Positions 31,123 to 40,207 of a DNA stretch of 64,000 nt are shown piece by piece. This stretch comes from Allobosea lathyri (lineage in GTDB: Bacteria; Pseudomonadota; Alphaproteobacteria; Rhizobiales; Beijerinckiaceae). Position 1 is the stretch's first letter. Every line of letters starts with the position of its first letter. The stretch is from the NCBI RefSeq assembly GCF_900108245.1, contig NZ_FNUY01000007.1:282839-346838 (forward strand), in the 5' to 3' direction. A program made the translations under genes and the position numbers. The notes beneath the pieces were generated by a model that did not search any database, was not told the origin of the DNA, and saw only the letters and a program-made list of their open reading frames with translations.

Positions 31123-31248
31123 ATGAAGCGCGTCTTTCAGCTCATCGGGATTCTCGGTTTGGCGACGTTCCTCGCGGGCTGCGACAAATGCGGCAATTTC
31201 GGCCCGTTCTTCGGCCCGCCCGCGCCCAAGACCTGTAGTGCCAGCTGA
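31123..31248 (+). CDS. Small lipoprotein (41 aa)
   Basis: A 41-residue frame with a signal peptide and lipobox (LIGILGLATFLAGC; Cys at residue 18), then a short mature part with CGNFGPFFGPPAPKTC. Too short for routine calling but with a clean lipobox. The first copy of a 19-20-bp tandem repeat covers its last codons and stop. Confidence 0.6.
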   Translation: MKRVFQLIGILGLATFLAGCDKCGNFGPFFGPPAPKTCSAS

Positions 31249-31307
31249 GACCTGCAGCGCGACCTGAAGACCTGTAGCGCGAACTGAAGACCTGCAGCGC
31301 GAGCTGA
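31230..31307. repeat. Four tandem 19-20-bp repeats after the small lipoprotein gene
   Basis: Copies start at 31230, 31249, 31269 and 31289 with consensus GACCTGYAGCGCGANCTGAA. The first copy is inside the lipoprotein gene and contains its stop; the others continue past it. Confidence 0.8.
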
Positions 31308-31360
31308 CGCGCGCTCTTCAATCAATCGACAGGGCTTATCCGCGCATGCATCCCGCCAAG

Positions 31361-31387
31361 AAAAAGGCCGGGGTGATCGCCCCGGCC
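31361..31387 (-). terminator. Rho-independent terminator of bioY
   Basis: On the minus strand GGCCGGGG-CGATCA-CCCCGGCC is followed by TTTTT. It lies 28 bp beyond the bioY stop codon. Confidence 0.9.
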
Positions 31388-31414
31388 CGTCTCAATCGCG
31401 ATTGCGAGGACCGC

Positions 31415-32047
31415 TCAGCTGCGGCGGTCGAGAACCGACCAGCCGAACCCCGCGAAGCAGGCCGCCAGCGCCACCTTCAGCGCATCGCCGAGCAGGAAGG
31501 GCTGCACGCCATAGGCGAAGGCCTTGGCGAAGCCGACACCGGTCACGCCGCCCGCCATCTGCGCGCCGAGCGCAAGCCACAGGCAGCCCAGGGCGAGCAT
31601 GATCGCCTCGGCGGCGATGAGACCGCCGATCAACCGCAGCGTCGAGGCGCCGCGCGCCGCAGCCCAGCCGGCAACGGCCGCAGCCACCACGAATCCAACC
31701 AGGAAGCCGCCGGTCGGGCCGACGAGATAGAGCGGGCCGGCAGCGAGCGGCGGCGTGTTGGTGAAGACCGGCAGGCCGGCAAGGCCGTAAGCGATGTAGA
31801 GCGCAATCGTCGCCGCCCCCAGCCGCGAGCCATAGGCTGCGCCCAGGCCCAGCACGGCGAGCGTCTGCAGCGTCATCGGCACCGGCCAGAACGGCACCTT
31901 GATCTTGGCAGCCAGCACCAGCAGCAGGCTGCCGGCAATCGCAAGGCCGATATTGCGCAGCAGCGCCGCGCGCGGCTGCGAGACGGCAGGGAGGGCGGCG
32001 CTGGCAAGGGTCGAGGCTTGAAGAGGGAGCATATCGGCCATGGGCAT
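31415..32047 (-). CDS. bioY: Biotin transporter substrate-binding component BioY
   Basis: A 210-residue integral membrane protein with six hydrophobic helices. Family hallmarks are KIKVPFWPVPMTLQTLAVLGLGAAYGSRLG and GPTGGFLVGFVVAA, ending with a GDALKVALAAC helix. BioY is the S component of ECF-type biotin uptake; solitary BioY can transport biotin. No bioM or bioN gene is nearby, and the next gene is a divergent hydrolase. The start at 32047 has AGGA upstream; 32041 and 32032 are alternatives. Confidence 0.93.
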   Translation of the reverse strand: MPMADMLPLQASTLASAALPAVSQPRAALLRNIGLAIAGSLLLVLAAKIKVPFWPVPMTLQTLAVLGLGAAYGSRLGAATIALYIAYGLAGLPVFTNTPPLAAGPLYLVGPTGGFLVGFVVAAAVAGWAAARGASTLRLIGGLIAAEAIMLALGCLWLALGAQMAGGVTGVGFAKAFAYGVQPFLLGDALKVALAACFAGFGWSVLDRRS

Positions 32048-32235
32048 ATCGTCCTGTTTCCCGGGGCCGCAGCGCGACCGTCTTTTCCGTCTATAGGAAA
32101 TGCGCCAAAGCCCGACAAGCCGCGCGGCATCCGCGCGAACGGGCTGAGGCGATTGCGGACTGGCCCAAGTCAGCGAAGGATGGTCGGCCAAGGATGGGCG
32201 ACGAAGCATGGGCGACGAGAGATGAGCGGCACGAC

Positions 32236-33150
32236 ATGAGCGACGAGATCGAATTCGACCGGGCGGCAACGACACCGACGGGAGAGGTCGCGCAGCTTTC
32301 GCCCCTGGTCCGGCGCGTCATAGCCGGCAATGGCGGGCCGATGACCTTCACCGGGACCTGCAGCTATATCGTCGGCCGCGGCACGGTCGCGATCATCGAT
32401 CCGGGCCCGGACGATCCCGCCCATATCGCGCAGCTGCTCGCGGCCGTGCAGGGCGAAACCGTCAGCCATATCCTGGTGACGCATACCCATCGCGATCACT
32501 CGCCGGCCGTGCCCGCTATCAAGGCGGCGACAGGCGCGATCGTCGCCGGCTGCGGCCCGCATCGCGCCGCCCGCGAACTGGCGCTGGGCGAGATCAACCG
32601 GCTCGATGCCGCCGCCGACCGCGACTACGCGCCCGAACTGCTGATGGGCGACGGGGACGCGATTGCGATGCCGGGCTGGACGCTGCAGGCGGTCGACACG
32701 CCCGGCCACACTGCAAACCATGTCGCCTTCACGCTGCCTGAGGAAGCGACACTGTTCTCGGGCGATCACGTCATGGCTTGGTCGACATCGATCGTTGCCC
32801 CGCCGGACGGTTCGATGGCCGCCTATATGGCCTCGATCGACAAGCTGCGCGGCATGGATCACGCGCTGTACTGGCCGGGCCATGGCGGCCCCGTCACCGA
32901 GCCGCAGCGTTTCCTGCGCGGGCTCGCCCAGCACCGCCGCCTGCGCGAGGCCGCCATCCTCAGCCGGCTCGGCGCAGGCGACGAGACCATCGCCGCCATG
33001 GTGCCCGCGATCTATCAGGGCCTGCCGGTCGCACTGCACGGCGCGGCCTCGCTCTCGGTCCTCGCTCAGCTTGAGGATCTTGTCCTGCGCGGCATCGTTG
33101 CGTCCGACGATCCCCTGCCGTTGCTGGCGAGCCGTTTCCAGCTCGTCTGA
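32236..33150 (+). CDS. MBL-fold metallohydrolase (LACTB2-like)
   Basis: A 304-residue protein. The metallo-beta-lactamase motif is ILVTHTHRDHSPAV (HxHxDH), preceded by the strand VAIIDPGPDD; further ligands are in VDTPGHTANHV, LFSGDHVMAW and YWPGHGGPV. The C-terminal helical LACTB2 extension (RRLREAAILSRLGAGDETIAAMV) is present. Homologues hydrolyse thioesters or RNA; the substrate here is unknown. ATG 32236 is chosen over the in-frame ATG at 32194 because MSDEIEFDRA is the natural domain start. Confidence 0.88.
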   Translation: MSDEIEFDRAATTPTGEVAQLSPLVRRVIAGNGGPMTFTGTCSYIVGRGTVAIIDPGPDDPAHIAQLLAAVQGETVSHILVTHTHRDHSPAVPAIKAATGAIVAGCGPHRAARELALGEINRLDAAADRDYAPELLMGDGDAIAMPGWTLQAVDTPGHTANHVAFTLPEEATLFSGDHVMAWSTSIVAPPDGSMAAYMASIDKLRGMDHALYWPGHGGPVTEPQRFLRGLAQHRRLREAAILSRLGAGDETIAAMVPAIYQGLPVALHGAASLSVLAQLEDLVLRGIVASDDPLPLLASRFQLV

Positions 33151-33153
33151 GGC

Positions 33154-33930
33154 TCAGCGCGCATCGACGAGAAGATCGACCTCCGCCATGAACGCCGCGA
33201 TCCGCGCGGCGTTGGCGCCGAGGTCGTGGCTGCCGATCCGCGAGGCCGAGCGAATGTCGATGCGGCTACCATCCGCGCGGGGCCGCACACGGATGGCGAT
33301 GTCTTCGGAGATGCGCAGGATGCGGCTGCGCGCCACCGCCTCGATCCGCCCTGCCCCGCTGCGCCCGCCCGGCCGCGACGATTCGAGCACCTGCCAGCCG
33401 ACACCGACAGCCGCCCGGCGCGCGATGTCGAATGCCATCTCGGCGGGAACCTCAAGCACGATCGGCACCGCCTTGGGATAAGCCTGTCGCTGGGCGCGCC
33501 GCTGCTCGGCGGGAACATCGGGCGGCACGCGGCCCTTGCGCGCATCGAGCGCCACGCGCGACCGGCTGAAACCGGGCGGGTCGTCGATATCGGTCGAGAC
33601 GTCGCTGAGCGTCGGCAGGGTCACGAACTTGAAACCGGCATAAAGCGCAGGAGCAAGCAGCAGCAGCGAGAGCAGGAACGCAGTCGAGGCCATGCCGACG
33701 CCGCGGTGACCCGCCTGCCAGATTCGCGCGAAGGCAGTCAGGGCCAGCAGCAAGGCGAGGATGACGAAGCCATAGGCGCCGATGATCGGGGCCAGCCCCT
33801 CGACGCTAGGCTCGCCCATCCGGAACGCCAGAACCGAAAGCAGCAGCACCGCAAGCGCAAACCAGGCCAGCCGCCGGCTCCACAGCGCGGCGCGTGACAC
33901 GGGCTCCTCGAAGACGAGACGACGGTGCAT
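33154..33930 (-). CDS. DUF1499 family membrane protein
   Basis: A 258-residue protein with three N-terminal TM helices (FALAVLLLSVLAFRM, FVILALLLALTAFARI, TAFLLSLLLLAPALYAG), then the DUF1499 soluble domain (LPTLSDVSTDIDDPPGF, VGWQVLESSRPGGRSGAGRIEAVARSRIL split by a turn, IRVRPRADGSRIDIRSASRIGSHDLGANAARI). Function unknown. The frame is open to 34020, but MHRRLVFEEPVSRAA at 33930 is the likely start. Converges with the MBL gene, three bases apart. Confidence 0.85.
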   Translation of the reverse strand: MHRRLVFEEPVSRAALWSRRLAWFALAVLLLSVLAFRMGEPSVEGLAPIIGAYGFVILALLLALTAFARIWQAGHRGVGMASTAFLLSLLLLAPALYAGFKFVTLPTLSDVSTDIDDPPGFSRSRVALDARKGRVPPDVPAEQRRAQRQAYPKAVPIVLEVPAEMAFDIARRAAVGVGWQVLESSRPGGRSGAGRIEAVARSRILRISEDIAIRVRPRADGSRIDIRSASRIGSHDLGANAARIAAFMAEVDLLVDAR

Positions 33931-34131
33931 CGCGCATAGGTGATCCCGTAGCCGGCAGAAGGCAAGAGCGGCCGGAAGGCAAGAGCGGCGAGAAGACAAG
34001 AGCGGCGGCGGCAACCGCACCCTTCATCGAGCGGGCGTCATCCCCGACGTCGTGAACCACTCAAGCTCGGTGTTCTCTCGGTGCTCTCGAAACTCACAGC
34101 TCGCCAAAGCTATTGGAGCTGGCGGGGTTCC

Positions 34132-35139
34132 TCACCAGAATCGACCTGAAACCGAGACCTTTGATGCCATCGGGAATATCACTTCTGTTTCAAGTTCGAT
34201 TTTTGCCACCTGCCCTCGGGAAGGCGGGCGAAATGCACGCTGAAATTCTGCGGGGAGCGGTACGGTAAGAGGCTGTATCTCGGAGATTGCGCCCATCGTC
34301 TGCTTGAATCCATCGGCGACGTTTACGCGATCTCCCAATTTGACTTCGTACAACGCTCCGGTTTCGAGGTATACCAAAGCATATTTCTTCCCGACGAACA
34401 ATTGCATCAGGTTGTCGCCGGGTCTGAGGACGTCCCCTTGAATAGCGGTCTTCGATCCGACCGTTCCATCAGAGGGAGCCTCGATGACGCCATTGTTGTA
34501 ACTGAGGCGCAACTGGGCCAAAGCCGCCCGGGCCTCTTCCAACGACACATCCAGCTGCGCAAGTTGTTGAATGGCACCATGGCGTTCGGCCTCGCGCGAG
34601 ACCTTCTCCTGCATCGCAAAATAGCGATCTTTTTGGACATTCGCTGCGAACGCATCCGAAACGAACCCCAGAGATGCGCGGGATGTATTGACCTTTCGAA
34701 GTTGCGCCTCGGTCTCCTTGAGACGCTCATCTGCCGTTTTCAGGACCGCATTGGCAACCTCCAGCTTGATTGCAAGCTCAGCCTGCCGAGCTGTCGTCTC
34801 CGCCGCCTTGGACGTGAGCGTTGCCATGGCTTCCATGATCTGTGGGGAGCTGACTTTGGCCAGGACAGCACCCTGCTTCACCTGCTGCCCCGGCTGCACC
34901 ATCATCTTCGTTACCTGAACAGCGTAGGGAGACGCCACGATAACGTAATCGGATACGACAAGGCCTTCCGCCCGCAACCACAGAAGATGACCAAAGAAAA
35001 TATTGCTTAGATAAATAAAAACGCCAGCCAAAGCGGCAACATAGAAATAACGACCCAAATTTCGTCGAGCTTTCTGATTGGCCCGAACATCGTTCAGGAA
35101 CCTGTCGGCGCGTTTATGTTCATGCAATTGAGTGATCAT
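34132..35139 (-). CDS. HlyD/EmrA-type membrane fusion protein (polysaccharide operon)
   Basis: A 335-residue protein: short cytoplasmic N-terminus, one TM helix (FYVAALAGVFIYLSNIFFG), a biotinyl-lipoyl-like half (VTKMMVQPGQQVKQGAVLAKV), a long coiled coil (residues about 95-190) and the second half (NNGVIEAPSDGTVGSKTAIQGDVLRPGD). Such proteins bridge inner-membrane synthases or exporters to the outer membrane. Its start is one base after the stop of the GT2 gene, so it is the third gene of the operon. Base composition is AT-richer than the flanks, suggesting horizontal acquisition. Confidence 0.87.
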   Translation of the reverse strand: MITQLHEHKRADRFLNDVRANQKARRNLGRYFYVAALAGVFIYLSNIFFGHLLWLRAEGLVVSDYVIVASPYAVQVTKMMVQPGQQVKQGAVLAKVSSPQIMEAMATLTSKAAETTARQAELAIKLEVANAVLKTADERLKETEAQLRKVNTSRASLGFVSDAFAANVQKDRYFAMQEKVSREAERHGAIQQLAQLDVSLEEARAALAQLRLSYNNGVIEAPSDGTVGSKTAIQGDVLRPGDNLMQLFVGKKYALVYLETGALYEVKLGDRVNVADGFKQTMGAISEIQPLTVPLPAEFQRAFRPPSRGQVAKIELETEVIFPMASKVSVSGRFW

Positions 35140-35140
35140 G

Positions 35141-36436
35141 TCATCCCCGCACACGGTGGGCTTGGCGAGAGACCCGCAAGGGCGAGTAAGAGTCGAGCGT
35201 CGAGGCGCGGTAGATCCATTCTTCATAATATGCGTAAAGCCGCACGCACCGCATAAATATCCCGTTGTATAGCCCGAACGTGAGCAGATACGGCAGAATG
35301 ACAAAAACCATACTTGAATCGTAACGCCGACAAATTGCCAGCGCCATAAAGAATCCGATCGCATCCAGGACAAGATAAACAATGGCAACACAGCTCAATA
35401 TATATAGAGCTCCGCCACCGAAAATTAGAAATAGCCATGCAACATAGATCGGAAACACGAATGTCACGAGCACATTCAGGATCAGCCACTCCACCTGTTC
35501 AAACGTCTCAAGCAGGCTGAACCTTCGACGACCCGGGCTGAACACGTCGCGAAATTTGCGCATGCGGATGCGTATCGTGTCCCGATCCCAGCGACGCCGC
35601 TGCCGGATTATCGCCCCCAAAGTCGCGGGAGTGTCCGTGAAGCACCACGAATCCGCAGCAAATCTGATCTCCCAGCCACACCGTCGCAGCCGCATGGTGA
35701 CATCGAAATCTTCGCCCGGCCCAGGAGCGAGAAGGCCGACCTGATTGATGGCCTCGCGTCGAAACGCGCCAAAGGCGCCCGACGCGCAGACCACCATGTT
35801 GAGCATATCAAGCGCGCGTTTGCCCATGCCGATCGAGACAATGTACTCAATCGCCTGATGGGCAGTCACGGCCGAACAGTTGAAGTTGCGCACGCCCAGC
35901 GCACCGGTTGTGGCGCCCACTCGCGGGTCTATGAAGGGCTCGATGAGTTTTTCGATTGCGTCGCAGTCATAAGAGCAGTCAGCGTCAAGATTGACGATGA
36001 TATCGCCTTTCGCAATCGTAAAACCCAAATTGCATGAAGCAGCCTTGCCACTTCGAACTTGATTTGACAGAGCGATATCGATCCGCCCCAGCTGACAGTA
36101 TTTATTTATGATCTCCCGCATGCCATCGGTAGAGCCGTCGTCAATAAAGATAATTTCGTCAATCCGTCGGGTTTGCTCATCAAGGGACCCTAGGCACTTC
36201 TCGATCGCATCGGCCTCGTTATGCCCTGCTATCACCACGCTAATCTTCAGCTGATCCAGAGATTTCTTCTCGGCGGCCGTCAGCGAGAATTTTCTTCTGA
36301 AGCTGGAAATAAATATGGCCACTCCTGAAAGTGTGTATCGGGGAATCTCCAGCAAGATCATGAACCAGAACATCGCGAGCCAGCTAGCCCAGTCGAACTG
36401 ACCAAGCATCACCAGGGGAGTGTCCAGGTCAGTCAT
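35141..36436 (-). CDS. Processive family 2 glycosyltransferase (polysaccharide synthase)
   Basis: A 431-residue membrane enzyme. An N-terminal TM helix is followed by the GT-A domain: ISVVIAGHNEADAI, FIDDGSTDG (Asp99/100), NLDADCSYD (DXD, 151-153), GEDFD (242-245) and QRRRW (279-283), the D,D,D,QxxRW set of processive synthases such as NodC, PgaC and BcsA. Several C-terminal TM helices form the channel. It would polymerise a sugar nucleotide and extrude the chain. It lies between the TackOD1-like gene and the HlyD gene with only 1-2-bp gaps. Confidence 0.9.
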   Translation of the reverse strand: MTDLDTPLVMLGQFDWASWLAMFWFMILLEIPRYTLSGVAIFISSFRRKFSLTAAEKKSLDQLKISVVIAGHNEADAIEKCLGSLDEQTRRIDEIIFIDDGSTDGMREIINKYCQLGRIDIALSNQVRSGKAASCNLGFTIAKGDIIVNLDADCSYDCDAIEKLIEPFIDPRVGATTGALGVRNFNCSAVTAHQAIEYIVSIGMGKRALDMLNMVVCASGAFGAFRREAINQVGLLAPGPGEDFDVTMRLRRCGWEIRFAADSWCFTDTPATLGAIIRQRRRWDRDTIRIRMRKFRDVFSPGRRRFSLLETFEQVEWLILNVLVTFVFPIYVAWLFLIFGGGALYILSCVAIVYLVLDAIGFFMALAICRRYDSSMVFVILPYLLTFGLYNGIFMRCVRLYAYYEEWIYRASTLDSYSPLRVSRQAHRVRG

Positions 36437-36438
36437 AC

Positions 36439-37743
36439 CTAGGCTGCCCGGTCATGGATGCTTCGAGCCGTGGAATCGTCGACAAGCGTGTACTGAAAAC
36501 CGGGATCTATTTTCAGAACAGACATGATCCGGCTGGATAGCTGTTCCATGGCACGTCTGGCCCCTTCCGCGTCGGTTCTCGGCATCAGGACAAGAATGCC
36601 ATTGGGGCGCTCCTGCACAGCGTCCACCTCGCGAAGAGCACTGCGCAGGACATCGCTCATGAGAAGCATGCTCTGCTCCCAGAGCCGGATGTTTTCGGCG
36701 GCGATCGTATCCCGCTGCGCGAATGTTATGCTGGCAACCTGATAAGGAGACCCGAATTCTCGTTGTTCTCGTTGCGCGTGATCGAGAAGAATCTGAAAAC
36801 TACTCTCCTTTCCTCCCTGAAAAGATATTGACGCGTAATCATCCTGAAAAATTCTATGTATGGCTGAAGGTGTCAGATTGTACGAGTACCATGTCTTGGC
36901 CGGAACTTGATCGGCTGCATAGTGAGCGCCACAATCGATACATTTAAACCCGACAGTTGGCTTGTCGTTTATTGATCCGCAATCATGACATCGCGTGATC
37001 GACCCGGGCTTGTCGTAATCAAGGCCGATGTGCCGCAACGGCCGTGCGCATTTTGGGCATTCGAAGCCGGAGCCAGTCCGAAATTGTGACTCCGGAGCTT
37101 CATGAGCACATTGGAAATGATGGACGACGACCTCTTCGCGAATATTAGGCGACCGGCAAGAATGGCACTCTTCCCGAACCGATAGATGCCCGGAGCGACA
37201 TTGGGGACAGCAATGAATCCGGTCGAAGAAACTGCGGACCAGAAACCCTTTGTCGAAGAGGCCCGTCGCGACTTCTGATACGTTATCCAGCGGTCCGGCA
37301 ACCGGGTAGCGAACCAGACCACGGCACGATGAGTCGTATAGGGCATCCAGACCTTGGTCTCGCGAATACATTCGGGCGAGCAATATGTCTTCCGGTTGCG
37401 TGCTGTGGCGGATCGAGGGTGGCAGTTCACGCAATCGCGCCTGGATCGCATAGGCCCGCGTCCAGGCAAACTGGTCCCCCTGCCCCGCCGCATCGACGCA
37501 CTGCCGATCGTCGGCTGCGAAGCTTACGATCGGGACAAGCGGGTCTCTGATGTTGTTCAGGACAATTTTGAGGGCGTGGTCCGGGACCACAGTCGTCAAA
37601 ATCACCGCATCGACCCCGTCCCCCTGTCCGGACGGTTTCCACCCTTGAGGGAAATCGTATCCATCGTGCAGCCTCGGATACGCAAGGAAACACGCTCGCT
37701 CTTGCGTTGAAGCCAATGCGACGCTGGTTACTCCCATGAGCAT
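36439..37743 (-). CDS. TackOD1-like zinc-ribbon protein with degenerate GGDEF domain
   Basis: A 434-residue protein from ATG 37743, chosen because GGAG lies seven bases upstream; 37755 and 37737 are alternatives. An N-terminal alpha/beta region (VDAVILTTVVP, DPLVPIVSFA) is followed at about residues 175-280 by three Cys-rich ribbons (HCCPQCRSGHL, EECHSCRSPN, HHFQCAHEAPE, FECPKCARPLRHIGLDYDKPG, CHDCGS, FKCIDCGAHY), the pattern of the Thaumarchaeal output domain 1 family as I remember it. Residues 300-430 resemble GGDEF (IFQDDYASISF, LREVDAV, ILVLMPRTDAEGARRAMEQL), but the GGDE signature is RPNG. It is probably a regulator, not an enzyme, for the synthase operon that follows. Confidence 0.75.
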   Translation of the reverse strand: MLMGVTSVALASTQERACFLAYPRLHDGYDFPQGWKPSGQGDGVDAVILTTVVPDHALKIVLNNIRDPLVPIVSFAADDRQCVDAAGQGDQFAWTRAYAIQARLRELPPSIRHSTQPEDILLARMYSRDQGLDALYDSSCRGLVRYPVAGPLDNVSEVATGLFDKGFLVRSFFDRIHCCPQCRSGHLSVREECHSCRSPNIREEVVVHHFQCAHEAPESQFRTGSGFECPKCARPLRHIGLDYDKPGSITRCHDCGSINDKPTVGFKCIDCGAHYAADQVPAKTWYSYNLTPSAIHRIFQDDYASISFQGGKESSFQILLDHAQREQREFGSPYQVASITFAQRDTIAAENIRLWEQSMLLMSDVLRSALREVDAVQERPNGILVLMPRTDAEGARRAMEQLSSRIMSVLKIDPGFQYTLVDDSTARSIHDRAA

Positions 37744-37916
37744 GTCGAACTCCATGCGGAAAACGCAAAACTACGACCCCGACGGCATCATAACGGCCGC
37801 CGCGCACCGCGCGACGACTCTCCCGGGTTACTTCGCAATGGTGATGGGCCATAAGGCGGCCGCGGATTGGGCGGGAACTCGATCAAGCCCGCTCCCGGAC
37901 AGCCTAGGAGCCTCGC

Positions 37917-39545
37917 TCAGCCCGGGAGACGATAATCCCTGAACATCTCCCGCAGCTTCGTCTTCTGGATCTTCCCAGTGGCGGTATGCGGGATCGCCTC
38001 GACCAGCACGACATCGTCAGGTAGCCACCATTTCGCGATCTTGCCGGTCATGAAGGCGAGCATCTCGTCCTTGCCGGGCGTCTTGCCGGGCTTCGGCACA
38101 ATCACAAGCAGCGGCCTCTCATCCCATTTCGGGTGGGCCACGCCGATCACCGCGGCTTCAGCCACATCGGGATGCCCGATCGCGAGGTTCTCCAGGTCGA
38201 TGGAGGAGATCCACTCCCCGCCAGACTTGATCACATCCTTGGAGCGATCGGTGATCTGCATGTAGCCGGCGGCATCCAGCGTCGCGACATCGCCGGTATC
38301 GAAGAAGCCGTGTTCGTCGAGAATTGGCTCGTCCTCGCGCCGGAAATAGGCTTTTGCCACGGCCGGTCCACGCGCCTTCAGCCGGCCGAAGGTCTGGCCG
38401 TCCCAGGGCTGGTCCTTGCCGGCATCGTCGGTGATGCGGAACTCGACCGTGAAGGGCGGATGACCCTGCTTCACCTTGAGATCGTAGAGCGCCTCGCCCT
38501 CCAGATGCTCATAGACCGGCTTGACCGAGCAGAACGAACCGAGCGGGCTCATTTCCGTCATGCCCCAGGCATGGGAGACGGTGACGCCGTATTTGCGCTC
38601 GAAGGCTTCCGTCATGGCGCGCGGGCAGGCCGAACCGCCGATGACGACGCGTTTCAGGCTGGTGAGCGTGCCACCGGTGGCTTCGAGATGCTGCAGCAAT
38701 CCAAGCCATACGGTCGGCACCGCCGCCGTCATGGTGACGCTCTCCCCTTCCAGCAAAGCATGCAGCGAGGGACCGTCGAGCTTCGCGCCGGGCATGACGA
38801 GCTTGGCCCCGGTCATCGGCGCGGAATAGGCCAGTGACCAGCTGTTGGCGTGGAACAACGGCACCACCGGCATCACCGTGTCGCGCGAGGACAGGCCCAT
38901 GAAATCGGGTGCAGCGACGGCCAGCGCATGCAGCACATTCGAGCGGTGCGAGTAGAGCACGCCCTTGGGGCCGCCCGTGGTGCCCGAGGTGTAGCAGAGA
39001 CCCGCCGCCGTGTTCTCGTCGACCTCGGCCCAGGCGAAGTCGTCATCGGCCTCCGCCAGCCAGTCCTCATAGGGCACGGCGCCCTTGAGCGTCGTATCCG
39101 GCATGTGGAAGGCGTCGGTCAGGATGATGTAGCGCTCGACGCTGGGCAGCTTGTCCTGGATCTGCTCGACCATCGCCACGAAGGTCAGGTCGAGAAACAG
39201 GATCCGGTCGCCGGCATGGTCGATGATCCCCGCGATCTGCTCGGGGAAGAGCCGCGGATTGACCGTATGCGTGATCGCGCCGATGCCACTGATGCCGTAC
39301 CAGAGTTCAAGATGGCGGTCGCTGTTCCAGGCCAGCGTCGCAACCCGGTCGCCGAGCGCGATCCCCTCGCGGCCCAGCCGCTTCGCCACTTGCAGGCTAC
39401 GCTGGCGCACCCGCGCATAGGTCGTGCGGCGCAGGCTGCCATCCTCGACCGCCCGGCTGACGACCTCGCGCGTGCCATGCTGGATCGCCGCGTGATCGAT
39501 GATCCGGTGCAGCAGAAGGGGCCAGTCCTGCATCAGGCCGAGCAT
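37917..39545 (-). CDS. Fatty-acid/medium-chain acyl-CoA synthetase (AMP-binding)
   Basis: A 542-residue adenylate-forming ligase. The P-loop-like motif is [20 protein letters not shown]5-type motif [14 protein letters not shown]7/A8 [31 protein letters not shown] (split by a short loop); and the catalytic Lys in [13 protein letters not shown]. It activates a carboxylic acid to the acyl-CoA through an acyl-AMP. The start at 39545 has GGAG upstream and matches the family N-terminus [15 protein letters not shown]. It is divergent from a MarR gene that probably controls it. Confidence 0.92.
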   Translation of the reverse strand: MLGLMQDWPLLLHRIIDHAAIQHGTREVVSRAVEDGSLRRTTYARVRQRSLQVAKRLGREGIALGDRVATLAWNSDRHLELWYGISGIGAITHTVNPRLFPEQIAGIIDHAGDRILFLDLTFVAMVEQIQDKLPSVERYIILTDAFHMPDTTLKGAVPYEDWLAEADDDFAWAEVDENTAAGLCYTSGTTGGPKGVLYSHRSNVLHALAVAAPDFMGLSSRDTVMPVVPLFHANSWSLAYSAPMTGAKLVMPGAKLDGPSLHALLEGESVTMTAAVPTVWLGLLQHLEATGGTLTSLKRVVIGGSACPRAMTEAFERKYGVTVSHAWGMTEMSPLGSFCSVKPVYEHLEGEALYDLKVKQGHPPFTVEFRITDDAGKDQPWDGQTFGRLKARGPAVAKAYFRREDEPILDEHGFFDTGDVATLDAAGYMQITDRSKDVIKSGGEWISSIDLENLAIGHPDVAEAAVIGVAHPKWDERPLLVIVPKPGKTPGKDEMLAFMTGKIAKWWLPDDVVLVEAIPHTATGKIQKTKLREMFRDYRLPG

Positions 39546-39730
39546 GCGCGTTTCTCCCGAACGTCCTGTCTTGTTGTCAGGACGATAGACGCAGGCGGGC
39601 GCGATGGGAAAGCAATCAGCCATAGGCTTATGGGAGAAGCTGGAAACTGCGCCGGGCGGCGCGACGAAAGGCTCGCACCGCCTTGCGAGTTGGTTTAGGT
39701 CTGATCCATCAAATCCGGGGGGATGAGGCG

Positions 39731-40207
39731 ATGTCCGCACCGAAAGTCGCGCCACAGATCGAAGCCGCGGAGCCGGACCGGGTCTGGTTCCGCTTCATGC
39801 GGCTGCATCAGCGCATGCTCCTGCAGATGACGGCCCGCATCCGCACGCTCGGCCTCTCGATTCCGCAATTCGACCTGCTCTCGACGCTGACCGAGCGCGA
39901 GGGCATCAGCCAGAGCGAACTCGCGGAACGCCTCTACGTCACCAAGGGCAATGTCTCCGGCCTCGTCGACCGGCTGGTCCAGGCCGGCCTCGTCGAGCGC
40001 CGCGCCATTGCCGGCGACCGGCGCTCCTACGCCATGCATCTGACGCCGGAAGGCCGCCGGCTGGCCGAAGCCGGGATCAGGACGCAGCGCGACTTCGTGG
40101 CCAGCACACTCGGCAAGATGCCCGGCCCCGACCTCGCCGAACTCGATCGGCTTGTCCTGCTCTGGCGCGATTTCGCCCGGGCCGTCGATGCGGATCCGGC
40201 GTCGTAA
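39731..40207 (+). CDS. MarR family transcriptional regulator
   Basis: A 158-residue winged-helix protein: IPQFDLLSTLTEREGISQSELAERLYVTKGNVSGLVDRLVQAGLVERR carries helices 2-4 (seen over residues 45-95), and the wing is AGDRRSYAMHLTPEGRR. It should dimerise on the 185-bp region shared with the divergent acyl-CoA ligase gene. Its stop overlaps the amidase start by one base (TAATG), so it and the amidase are co-transcribed. Confidence 0.92.
   Translation: MSAPKVAPQIEAAEPDRVWFRFMRLHQRMLLQMTARIRTLGLSIPQFDLLSTLTEREGISQSELAERLYVTKGNVSGLVDRLVQAGLVERRAIAGDRRSYAMHLTPEGRRLAEAGIRTQRDFVASTLGKMPGPDLAELDRLVLLWRDFARAVDADPAS

Noticed and set aside
31346..32239. 297-residue plus-strand frame opposite bioY
   Set aside because: Antisense to a clear BioY with its own terminator; composition is typical of a shadow frame.
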